Assembly: GCA_900317515.1 (NCBI GenBank)
Contig: ONHA01000003.1
Span: forward strand, 62,001 to 126,000
Length of the DNA: 64,000 bases
Direction of reading: 5' to 3'
DNA from: an uncultured Eubacteriales bacterium
GTDB lineage: Bacteria; Bacillota; Clostridia; Lachnospirales; Lachnospiraceae
A program made the position numbers and the translations under genes. This document shows, in pieces, positions 16,200-23,465 of the stretch (the stretch's first letter is position 1; the number at the start of each line of letters is the position of its first letter). The notes beneath the pieces were generated by a model. The model did not search any database, was not told the DNA's origin, and saw only the letters and a list, made by a program, of their open reading frames with translations.

Positions 16200-17570
16200 A
16201 TGAATAACCACGTATATGAGGAGAGGCCCGTCACGGTTCTCGACATGCTGGAGGCCCGCGACCGCCGGGCTTTCAGGCAGAGAGAGCTTGCCGTATCGCA
16301 CAATGCGCCTCTTATCAGCTTCACCATGAACATCGCGGGGCCCGTCAAGAACAGTCCCCTCATCCGCCGCGGCTTCGATGAGGGCCTCCGGATCCTCAAA
16401 AACCAGCTGCGCGCCGCCGGCATTTCCCTTCTTTATATGGAAGAGATCCACGAATTTACGGGAAATGAAGCCCTCCTCGCGCCTTCCTCCTCCCCGGAAA
16501 TCTTAAAGAAGGTCACCTCGGAGATCGAGGATTTCGACCGTCTGGGGCGCCTCTTCGACATGGACGTGATCCGGGAGGACGGATCGAAGGTCGACCGGGA
16601 GGAGCTCGGATTTCCGACCAGAACCTGCCTGATCTGCGGAAAGCCCGCGAAGGACTGCGCGAGAAGCCGCACCCACACGGCCGCCGAGCTGCAGGCAAAA
16701 ACAAAGGAGATTCTGACGGCGGCAGTCCGCGAGGCCGATTCGGAGACCGCCGCAGATCTCGCGGTCCGCTCTCTCCTCTTCGAGGCGGCCGCGACCCCCA
16801 AGCCGGGGCTTGTGGACCGGGCGAACGCCGGGAGTCATTCGGATATGGATATCTTCACGTTTCTTTCAAGCGCGGGAGCCTTGAGACCCTATTTTAAGGC
16901 CTGCACCCTCGCCGGCATGGACACACGGGATCTCCCTGCACCGGAGACTTTCAAAAAGCTGCAGGTTCTCGGCCGCAGGGCGGAAGGGGCCATGTACGAG
17001 GCGACAGACGGGGTCAACACCCACAAGGGAGCCGTCTTCTCCCTCGGGATCCTCTGCGGGGCTCTCGGGAGGCTCCCCAGAGCCGCCTGGTCCGAGCCCG
17101 AGACGGTCCTTGCCGAGTGCGGGAAGGAGACCGAAGGGCTCACGGAGACGTATTTTCCGAATCTCACGAAAGAAAATGCCCGCACCGCGGGCGAAATCCT
17201 CTATGTGCGCCACGGGATCCGCGGGGTGCGCGGACAGGCGGAGGACGGGTTCCCCGCGGTCCTTCGATACGGGCTGCCGGTGCTCGAGGAGGGGCTCGCA
17301 GGGGGCCTCAGCCTCAACGATGTCGGGTGCGCGGCGCTTCTTCACATGATGGTGCATGAGACGGATACGAATATGATCAAGAGGTCGGACCTGGCAACCT
17401 ACGACAGGGTGATCAATGAGGTGAGGGGGCTCCTTAAGAAGAACAGGTTCCCCGGATCCGAGATGCTTGCCGCGCTGGATGAGAGGTTTATCGCGATGAA
17501 CCTTTCGCCGGGCGGGACGGCGGATTTGCTGGCGATGACGTATTTTCTTCATTTTTTGAAGAATGCATGA
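16200..17570 (+). CDS. citXG: CitX-CitG fusion for citrate lyase prosthetic group
   Basis: A 456-residue two-domain protein. Residues 1-175 are CitX, the holo-ACP transferase (LGRLFDMDVI, then CLICGKPAKDCARSRTH). Residues 180-456 are CitG, the triphosphoribosyl-dephospho-CoA synthase (PKPGLVDRANAGSHSDMD, TDGVNTHKGAVF). Together they build and attach the phosphoribosyl-dephospho-CoA group to the citrate lyase ACP subunit. Fused citXG genes are known in other bacteria. No citrate lyase subunit genes (citD, citE, citF) or citC are in the window, so this gene is separated from its usual partners. AAGGAG precedes the ATG. It ends before a large terminator hairpin. Confidence 0.93.
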   Translation: MNNHVYEERPVTVLDMLEARDRRAFRQRELAVSHNAPLISFTMNIAGPVKNSPLIRRGFDEGLRILKNQLRAAGISLLYMEEIHEFTGNEALLAPSSSPEILKKVTSEIEDFDRLGRLFDMDVIREDGSKVDREELGFPTRTCLICGKPAKDCARSRTHTAAELQAKTKEILTAAVREADSETAADLAVRSLLFEAAATPKPGLVDRANAGSHSDMDIFTFLSSAGALRPYFKACTLAGMDTRDLPAPETFKKLQVLGRRAEGAMYEATDGVNTHKGAVFSLGILCGALGRLPRAAWSEPETVLAECGKETEGLTETYFPNLTKENARTAGEILYVRHGIRGVRGQAEDGFPAVLRYGLPVLEEGLAGGLSLNDVGCAALLHMMVHETDTNMIKRSDLATYDRVINEVRGLLKKNRFPGSEMLAALDERFIAMNLSPGGTADLLAMTYFLHFLKNA

Positions 17571-17584
17571 GATGAAGGAAGAAA

Positions 17585-17667
17585 GGGACGGTTCTGTTTA
17601 CGCGAAAACGGGAGACAATTCTCAAAAGAGAATCGTCTCCCGTTTTCGCTCAAAGCAGAACCGTCCC
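17585..17667. terminator. 83-base near-perfect hairpin between convergent genes
   Basis: Outer arms GGGACGGTTCTG and CAGAACCGTCCC pair perfectly. Inner arms of about 20 bases (around CGAAAACGGGAGAC and GTCTCCCGTTTTCG) continue to an AAAA loop. It separates citXG from sufB, which converge, and probably ends both transcripts although T-tracts are poor. The GGGACGGTTC end recurs as GAACCGTCCC at about 58191, which points to a dispersed repeat family. Confidence 0.7.
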
Positions 17668-17677
17668 CGTACACTGT

Positions 17678-18595
17678 TCAGCGCAGGAACCCCTGCACAA
17701 TCGTATCCTCTGCCTCCTTCTCGGAGAGCCCGAGGGTCATAAGCTTCATGAGCTGCTCGCCCGCGATCTTGCCGATCGCCGCCTCGTGGATGAGGGACGC
17801 ATCGACGTTGGTCGCCTTGAGCTGCGGGGTCGCAAGGATCACGCCCCGGTCCATGATGATGGAGTCGCACTCCGCGTGGCCCTTGCAGGCCGCGTTGCCG
17901 GAGATCGCGAGAACGACCTCCTGATAGCTGTCCTCCTTCGCGACGCCGCGGCTGATGATGTCGCAGGAGCCGCCGTCGCCGTTCATATCGACCCGCATCT
18001 CCGCGATCGCATTCTGATGACCGTTGGTCAGGATCTTGTCGTGGATGGTGAGGGCTGCATTTTTATCAAGCTTAGCCCGCGTGATGCGGTGCGTATCGTC
18101 GATGCCGCCGATCTGGGAGGTCTCCATCTCCATGGTCGCCCCCTCGGAGAGCTCCGCGACCGTCTCCGGGTTCATGAGGCGCTTGCCCGCGCCCGTGCCC
18201 TCGCCGTAGTGCTTCTCGATGTAGCGGACCCGGCTGTTCTTACCGACATAGAAGCTGTGCACGCCGTCGTGGCGGGAGTCCTCGCCGCCGCAGTTGGAAA
18301 TGCCGCAGCCTGCGATGATCGTGACATCGCAGTCCTCGCCGATGTAGAAGTCGTTGTAGACCAGCTCCTTAAGGCCGCTCTCGCTGATGATGACCGGGAT
18401 GTGAAGGCTCTCCTTCTTTGTCCCCGGCTTGATGGTGATCTTAAGGCCCTGCTTGTCCTCGTAGGACTCGATATCGATGTTCGCGGTCGTGTTGCGCGCC
18501 GAGCTCTTGCCGTTGGTCCGGATGTTGTAGGCGCCGACCGGCAGAGCGTCCAGCTCCGCGACCTCATGAAGAAGATTCTTCTGTATTGCGTCCAT
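17678..18595 (-). CDS. sufB: SufB/SufD-family Fe-S cluster scaffold protein
   Basis: A 305-residue, short SufB/SufD homologue, well below the roughly 460 residues of classical SufB. It carries the right-handed beta-helix core (HDGVHSFYVGKNSRVRYIEKH, RAKLDKNAALTIHDKI) and the C-terminal helical segment EAAIGKIAGEQLMKLMTLGLSEKEAE. With the adjacent SufC-type ATPase it forms a two-gene system like the minimal SmsCB/SufBC systems of archaea and anaerobes that assemble iron-sulfur clusters without SufS or SufE alongside. It follows the ATPase gene after 2 bases. Conserved Cys residues include those in IIAGCGISNCGGE. Confidence 0.88.
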   Translation of the reverse strand: MDAIQKNLLHEVAELDALPVGAYNIRTNGKSSARNTTANIDIESYEDKQGLKITIKPGTKKESLHIPVIISESGLKELVYNDFYIGEDCDVTIIAGCGISNCGGEDSRHDGVHSFYVGKNSRVRYIEKHYGEGTGAGKRLMNPETVAELSEGATMEMETSQIGGIDDTHRITRAKLDKNAALTIHDKILTNGHQNAIAEMRVDMNGDGGSCDIISRGVAKEDSYQEVVLAISGNAACKGHAECDSIIMDRGVILATPQLKATNVDASLIHEAAIGKIAGEQLMKLMTLGLSEKEAEDTIVQGFLR

Positions 18596-18597
18596 GA

Positions 18598-19362
18598 TCA
18601 GCCCTCCTTTCTCTTAAGCGGTCTCACCGACTTCGCGGCCCGCTCCGCTTTCTCGCCCTTTTCGTCCAGGATCGCGCAGCCCGGGCTCATCACATTGAGG
18701 CGCGTTAAGACCTCGTCGCGCGGCGCATACTGCTCGACTCTTCCGTCCTTCAGATAAATGATCTTGTCCGCGATCGCGAGGATGCGCTCCTGGTGGCTGA
18801 TGATCACGATGCTGCCGGCGGTCTTCTCGTAGAGATTCTCAAAGATGTGGATCAGGCTCTTGAAGCTCCAGAGGTCGATTCCGGCTTCCGGCTCGTCGAA
18901 GAGGGAAAGCTTGGAGCCGCGGGCCGCCGTCATGGCGATCTCGATTCTCTTCATTTCCCCGCCGGAGAGCGTGTCGTCAAGCTCGCGGAAAATGTAATCC
19001 TTGGCGCACAGCCCGACTTCACTCAGGATGCTGCAGGCCTTGTTGAACGAGTAGTTTTTGCCGCTCGCCAGCTCGAGAAGATCCTTCACGCGGAGGCCCT
19101 TGAAGCGGACGGGCTGCTGAAATGCAAAGCTGACGCCCAGATTGGCGCGCTCATTGATCGGCATATTGGTGATGTCGACGCCGTCCAGCAGAATTTTTCC
19201 GGATGTCGGGGCGATCATACCCATGACGATTTTCAAAAGGGTGGATTTTCCGCTGCCGTTCGGCCCGGTCACCGCCACAAAGCGGTCATCGATGACAAGG
19301 TTGACATCCTTCAGGATCTCCTTGTCCGCGACCGCGTAATTGATGTGCTGTAATTCTAACAT
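18598..19362 (-). CDS. sufC: SufC-like ABC ATPase
   Basis: A 254-residue soluble ABC ATPase with Walker A GPNGSGKST, Q-loop FAFQQP, signature LSGGEMKR and Walker B LSLFDEPEAGID, plus ISHQ for the switch His. SufC powers cluster assembly on SufB. About 35 extra basic residues follow the core (KGEKAERAAKSVRPLKRKEG). ATG at 19362 was chosen over 19428 because AGGAGG precedes it. It has a good promoter at 19400-19428 and leads the sufC-sufB pair. Confidence 0.9.
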   Translation of the reverse strand: MLELQHINYAVADKEILKDVNLVIDDRFVAVTGPNGSGKSTLLKIVMGMIAPTSGKILLDGVDITNMPINERANLGVSFAFQQPVRFKGLRVKDLLELASGKNYSFNKACSILSEVGLCAKDYIFRELDDTLSGGEMKRIEIAMTAARGSKLSLFDEPEAGIDLWSFKSLIHIFENLYEKTAGSIVIISHQERILAIADKIIYLKDGRVEQYAPRDEVLTRLNVMSPGCAILDEKGEKAERAAKSVRPLKRKEG

Positions 19363-19399
19363 TTTATTCCTCCTGCTTACCTTGCTCGCAATCCCCACA

Positions 19400-19428
19400 A
19401 TTTTACCATCTAAGCAGGGGCAAATCAA
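19400..19428 (-). promoter_or_regulatory. sufC promoter
   Basis: On the minus strand TTGATT (19423-19428) and TAAAAT (19400-19405) are 17 bases apart, about 38 bases before the start codon. Confidence 0.65.
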
Positions 19429-19445
19429 CCGGAAAAAACAGGGTT

Positions 19446-19464
19446 TTCATACACCTTGTATGAA
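19446..19464. promoter_or_regulatory. Dyad between divergent suf and pot promoters
   Basis: A perfect 8-3-8 inverted repeat, TTCATACA-cct-TGTATGAA, lies 18 bases upstream of both the sufC -35 box and the potA -35 box. The symmetry and place suggest a regulator site acting on one or both units. Confidence 0.5.
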
Positions 19465-19481
19465 TTACTTCTAAATTTTAC

Positions 19482-19509
19482 TTTACACATTTTTAATAAA
19501 TGCTATAAT
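19482..19509 (+). promoter_or_regulatory. potABCD promoter
   Basis: TTTACA (19482-19487) and a perfect TATAAT (19504-19509) are separated by 16 bases. The leader to potA is about 115 bases. Confidence 0.65.
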
Positions 19510-19518
19510 TATTTCAAC

Positions 19519-19550
19519 CGTCCGCACCAGTTGACCGCGGACGTATTTTT
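19519..19550 (+). promoter_or_regulatory. Terminator-like leader hairpin before potA
   Basis: CGTCCGC (19519-19525) pairs with GCGGACG (19537-19543), followed by TATTTTT. It begins within a few bases of the expected transcription start. A second small hairpin, GCAGGT-GA-ACCTGC (19576-19589), follows. Together they could form an attenuation device, or the first could simply be a remnant terminator. Confidence 0.45.
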
Positions 19551-19630
19551 AAATTATTTCCATAACCAGCCCGCAGCAGGTGAACCTGCAGGCAGCTGCA
19601 CACTCTTTACCATGGGAGGGTACGCTCAAA

Positions 19631-20701
19631 ATGAAAGAACTGATTCACCTCAAAAACATCTCCAAGTCCTACGGAGATAAGGTCATCTTAGATGACTTAA
19701 GCCTCGTCATCCACGAAAATGAATTCGTGACCCTGCTCGGCCCCTCGGGCTGCGGCAAGACGACGACGCTCCGCATCCTCGGCGGCTTCGAGACGCCGGA
19801 CAAGGGGCAGGTCATTTTCGACGGCCGAGACATAACCAATCTTCCCCCGAATAAACGAAATCTCAACATGGTCTTCCAGAACTACGCGCTGTTCACCCAC
19901 ATGACCGTGGCGGACAACATCGCGTTCGGCCTCAAGATCAAGAAGAAGGATTCTTCCTATATAAATGAAAAGATCCGCTACGCCTTAAAGCTCGTGAACC
20001 TCGAAGGCTTCGAGAACCGCTCGGTGAAGACCCTCTCCGGCGGCCAGCAGCAGCGCATCGCGATCGCCCGCGCGATCGTGAACGAGCCCCGGGTCCTCCT
20101 GCTCGACGAGCCGCTCGGCGCGCTCGACTTAAAGCTCCGCCAGGACATGCAGTACGAGCTGATCCGCCTCAAAAACGAGCTCGGCATCACCTTCGTCTAC
20201 GTCACCCACGACCAGCAGGAAGCCCTCACGATGTCCGACACGATCGTCGTCATGAACCAGGGCTACATCCAGCAGACCGGATCCCCGGAGAAGATCTACA
20301 ACGAGCCTGAAAATGCCTTCGTCGCGGACTTCATCGGCGACTCCAACCTCTTCCCGGCCGTCATGGTCCGGGACCGCCTGGTCGCGATCGACGGGACCGA
20401 GTTCGACTGCGTGGACACCGGCTTCGGCACCAACCGCCCGGTCGACATCGTCATCCGCCCGGAGGACGTCAAGCTGAAAAATGAAAACATGGGCACCGTC
20501 AACGGCAAAGTCACCGACCTGATCTTCAAGGGCGTCCACTACGAGATGTGCGTCGACGTCAAGGGCCGCGAGTGGGTCGCCCACTCCACGCGTCCGCGCT
20601 ATGTCGGCGAGACCGTCGGCATCACCGTCGATCCCTACAACATTCAGGTCATGAACAAGCCTGCATCCGAGGACGAGGAGGCTGCTGCCGTCAATGAATA
20701 A
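19631..20701 (+). CDS. potA: Spermidine/putrescine ABC transporter ATPase PotA
   Basis: A 356-residue ATPase with Walker A GPSGCGKTT, signature LSGGQQQR and Walker B LLLDEPLGALD, followed by a C-terminal TOBE/OB regulatory domain (about 275-345, IRPEDVKLKNEN). It drives polyamine import through PotBC. ATG at 19631 follows GGGAGGG; the upstream in-frame ATG at 19580 lies in the leader hairpin region and is rejected. Its stop overlaps the potB start. Confidence 0.95.
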   Translation: MKELIHLKNISKSYGDKVILDDLSLVIHENEFVTLLGPSGCGKTTTLRILGGFETPDKGQVIFDGRDITNLPPNKRNLNMVFQNYALFTHMTVADNIAFGLKIKKKDSSYINEKIRYALKLVNLEGFENRSVKTLSGGQQQRIAIARAIVNEPRVLLLDEPLGALDLKLRQDMQYELIRLKNELGITFVYVTHDQQEALTMSDTIVVMNQGYIQQTGSPEKIYNEPENAFVADFIGDSNLFPAVMVRDRLVAIDGTEFDCVDTGFGTNRPVDIVIRPEDVKLKNENMGTVNGKVTDLIFKGVHYEMCVDVKGREWVAHSTRPRYVGETVGITVDPYNIQVMNKPASEDEEAAAVNE

Positions 20702-21509
20702 GAACTCAAAAGCCACCCTCTTTCTGGGGCTTCCCTACTATCTCTGGGCTGCGTTCTTCATCGTGATCCCGCTCTTCATGGTGGTCTGGTACGGGCTCAC
20801 CGACAAGACCGGTGCGTTCACGCTGGCGAACGTTCTGTCCATCATGCGGCCGGCCCACATGAAGGCGCTCATTCTCTCCATCGTGCTCTCGCTCGGGGCG
20901 ACCGTCGTATGTCTGCTTCTCGCCTATCCCCTGTGCATGTTCCTCGTGGAATCGCAGAAGAAGGCCGACTCGTTCCTCGTCATGCTGCTGATCGTCCCGA
21001 TGTGGATGAATTTCCTCCTCCGGACCTACGCGTGGCAGTCGATCCTTGAGAAAACCGGCATCCTGAATGCATTTTTAAATGCAATCGGCCTGCCCTCCCA
21101 GCACCTGATCAACACCCCCGGCGGCATCATCCTGGGCATGGTCTACGACTTCCTGCCTTTCATGATCCTGCCGATCTACAACGCGCTCGAGAAGATCGAC
21201 GTGAACGTCGTCAACGCCGCCCACGACCTCGGGGCCAACGGGACCCAGACCTTCACGCGGGTCATTTTCCCGCTTTCCCTGCCGGGCGTCATCTCCGGCA
21301 TCACGATGGTCTTCGTGCCGGCGCTCACGACCTTCGTCATCTCCTCGCTCCTCGGCGGTGGCAAGATCCTCCTTATCGGCAACGTCATCGAGCAGGAGTT
21401 CACGCTCGCCTACGACTGGCATCTGGGTTCGGGACTTTCGCTGGTGCTTCTCATTTTCATCATCCTGAACATTGTGGTCAGCACAGCCTTTGACCGCGCG
21501 GAGGTGTAA
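20694..21509 (+). CDS. potB: Spermidine/putrescine permease PotB
   Basis: A 271-residue membrane protein with six helices and the ABC permease loop AAHDLGANGTQTFTRVIFPLSLPG. It forms the channel with PotC. The start overlaps the end of potA by 8 bases, and the potC start follows its stop directly, so the genes are tightly coupled. Confidence 0.95.
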   Translation: MNKNSKATLFLGLPYYLWAAFFIVIPLFMVVWYGLTDKTGAFTLANVLSIMRPAHMKALILSIVLSLGATVVCLLLAYPLCMFLVESQKKADSFLVMLLIVPMWMNFLLRTYAWQSILEKTGILNAFLNAIGLPSQHLINTPGGIILGMVYDFLPFMILPIYNALEKIDVNVVNAAHDLGANGTQTFTRVIFPLSLPGVISGITMVFVPALTTFVISSLLGGGKILLIGNVIEQEFTLAYDWHLGSGLSLVLLIFIILNIVVSTAFDRAEV

Positions 21510-21510
21510 A

Positions 21511-22308
21511 ATGAAAAGCAGAGCAAGATTCTTAAAGAAAATCTATATCGGCCTCATCTTCATCTTCATGTACGCACCGATCGTCCTCCTCATCATCCAG
21601 TCCTTCAACAAGTCGAAGAGCCGGGCAAAATGGGGCGGCTTCACCCTCGAGTGGTACCGGACCCTCTTTGAGGATGCGGGGATCATCCAGGCCTTCACGA
21701 CCACGATCACCGTCGCGCTCATCTCCTCGGCCGTCGCGGTCGTCCTCGGCACCGCGGCCTGCGTCGCGATGCAGCGCATGGGACGGCGCAGAAAAAATAT
21801 CATCATGGGCGTCACCAACATCCCGATGCTGAACGCGGATATCGTGACGGGCGTCTCTCTCATGCTCCTCTTCATGTCCATCGGCATGCAGCTGGGCTAC
21901 GGGACCGTGCTCCTCTCCCACATCACGTTCAACATCCCCTACGTGATCCTGAACGTCATGCCGCGCTTCAACGAGCTCAACCCGCACGTCTACGAGGCGG
22001 CGCTGGACCTGGGCGCGAATCCGGTGTATGCATTTGCGAGGACCGTACTGCCGGAGATCATGCCCGGCATCGGAAGCGGCGCACTCATGGCCTTCACGAT
22101 GTCGCTCGACGACTTCATCATCACACATTTTACGACAGGAGCCGGCGTCTACACGCTCTCGACCAAGATCTACTCCGAGGTCAAGATGGGCATCAAGCCC
22201 GAGATCTACGCGCTCTCGTCGATGATTTTCGTCACGGTGCTCGTGCTGCTGGTTCTCGTGAACCGCGTGCAGCACCAGATGGTCAGAGGGGAGGGCGACG
22301 AGGAATGA
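21511..22308 (+). CDS. potC: Spermidine/putrescine permease PotC
   Basis: A 265-residue permease with six helices and the loop AALDLGANPVYAFARTVLPEIMPG. ATG at 21511 is preceded by GAGGTG inside the potB end. The start at 21472 would overlap potB deeply and is not needed. Its stop overlaps the potD start (ATGA). Confidence 0.95.
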   Translation: MKSRARFLKKIYIGLIFIFMYAPIVLLIIQSFNKSKSRAKWGGFTLEWYRTLFEDAGIIQAFTTTITVALISSAVAVVLGTAACVAMQRMGRRRKNIIMGVTNIPMLNADIVTGVSLMLLFMSIGMQLGYGTVLLSHITFNIPYVILNVMPRFNELNPHVYEAALDLGANPVYAFARTVLPEIMPGIGSGALMAFTMSLDDFIITHFTTGAGVYTLSTKIYSEVKMGIKPEIYALSSMIFVTVLVLLVLVNRVQHQMVRGEGDEE

Positions 22309-23384
22309 AGAAAATGAAAGCAAGACGCCTTCTCTCCGCCCTCACCGCAGCGGTTCTCGCCGTCACGAGCCTTACGTCCTGCGGCTCCGGCGAGGCGGCC
22401 GAGGCCGGCAGCAACATGCTCTACGTCTACAACTGGGGCGAGTACATCGACGAGGAGACCATCGAACTGTTCGAGGAGGAGACCGGCATCACGGTCGTCT
22501 ACGACGAGTTCGAGACCAACGAGGTCATGTTCCCCAAGATCGATGCGAATCCCTCCCAGTACGACGTCATCTGCCCCTCCGACTACATGATCGCGCGGAT
22601 GATCGGTGAGGATCTCCTTGAGCCCCTCGACTGGGACAACATGCCGAACGCGAAAAATAACATCGGCGAGGAGTACCTTCTCCAGGCGGAGGGCTTCGAC
22701 CCCGGCAACGTCTACTCCTGCCCCTACACCTGGGGCACGGTCGGGATCCTCTACGACAGCTCCCGGGTGGATGAGCCGGTCACAAGCTGGGACATCCTCT
22801 GGGACCCCAAGTACAAGGATGAGATCCTGATGCAGGATTCGGTCCGCGATCTCTACACGGTGCCGCTTAAGATGCTTGGCTACTCGCTGAACACGCTCGA
22901 TGAGCAGGAGCTCCGCGAGGCCACCGACCTCCTCATCGAGCAGAAGCCCCTCGTGCAGGCCTACGTCGTCGACGAGGTCCGCGACAAGATGATCGGCGGG
23001 GAGTCGATCTTCGGCGTCATCTACTCCGGCGAGGCCGAGTACACCCGCGAGGAAAATGAAAACCTCGAGTATGTCATCCCCGAGGAGGGGACCAACGTCT
23101 GGATCGACGGCTGGGTCGTGACAAAGGCCTCCCGCCACAAAGAGAACGCGATGAAGTGGATCGACTTCATGTGCCGTCCCGACATCGCGCTCATGAATTT
23201 CGAGTACATCTACTATTCCACGCCGAATGTGGCCGCGATGGAGCTCATGGACGAGGAGCTTCTCGAGAACGAGGTCCTCTTCCCGGACCTCTCACAGTAC
23301 GACAATCTCGAGGCCTTCGACTACCTCGGGGAGGAGGGCGACGCGCTCTACTTTGAGTACTGGAAGGAGGTCAAGAGTTCCTGA
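22305..23384 (+). CDS. potD: Spermidine/putrescine-binding lipoprotein PotD
   Basis: A 359-residue substrate-binding protein. The signal peptide ends in the lipobox LTSC, and the mature part opens with the hallmark LYVYNWGEYIDEETI. Conserved segments YDVICPSDYMIARM, WGTVGILYDSS and VWIDGWVV match PotD. It captures polyamines outside the membrane for PotABC. It is the last gene of the operon, which ends at the hairpin 23411-23444. Confidence 0.95.
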   Translation: MKKMKARRLLSALTAAVLAVTSLTSCGSGEAAEAGSNMLYVYNWGEYIDEETIELFEEETGITVVYDEFETNEVMFPKIDANPSQYDVICPSDYMIARMIGEDLLEPLDWDNMPNAKNNIGEEYLLQAEGFDPGNVYSCPYTWGTVGILYDSSRVDEPVTSWDILWDPKYKDEILMQDSVRDLYTVPLKMLGYSLNTLDEQELREATDLLIEQKPLVQAYVVDEVRDKMIGGESIFGVIYSGEAEYTREENENLEYVIPEEGTNVWIDGWVVTKASRHKENAMKWIDFMCRPDIALMNFEYIYYSTPNVAAMELMDEELLENEVLFPDLSQYDNLEAFDYLGEEGDALYFEYWKEVKSS

Positions 23385-23410
23385 TTTCAGGCTTATTCTG
23401 TCTTATATAC

Positions 23411-23444
23411 AAGAAGACGTTGGGATGCACCCCAACGTCTTCTT
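23411..23444 (+). terminator. Terminator of potABCD
   Basis: A perfect 14-bp stem, AAGAAGACGTTGGG against CCCAACGTCTTCTT, with a 6-base loop. CTTCTTTCGCTTT follows on the plus strand. It also lies just beyond the stop of the LRR-SLH gene and may serve both strands. Confidence 0.85.
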
Positions 23445-23465
23445 TCGCTTTATCCATTATTCTTA

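Noticed and set aside
16200..17570. A citrate fermentation cluster
   Set aside because: Only the citXG fusion is present; citrate lyase subunits, ligase and transporter genes are missing.
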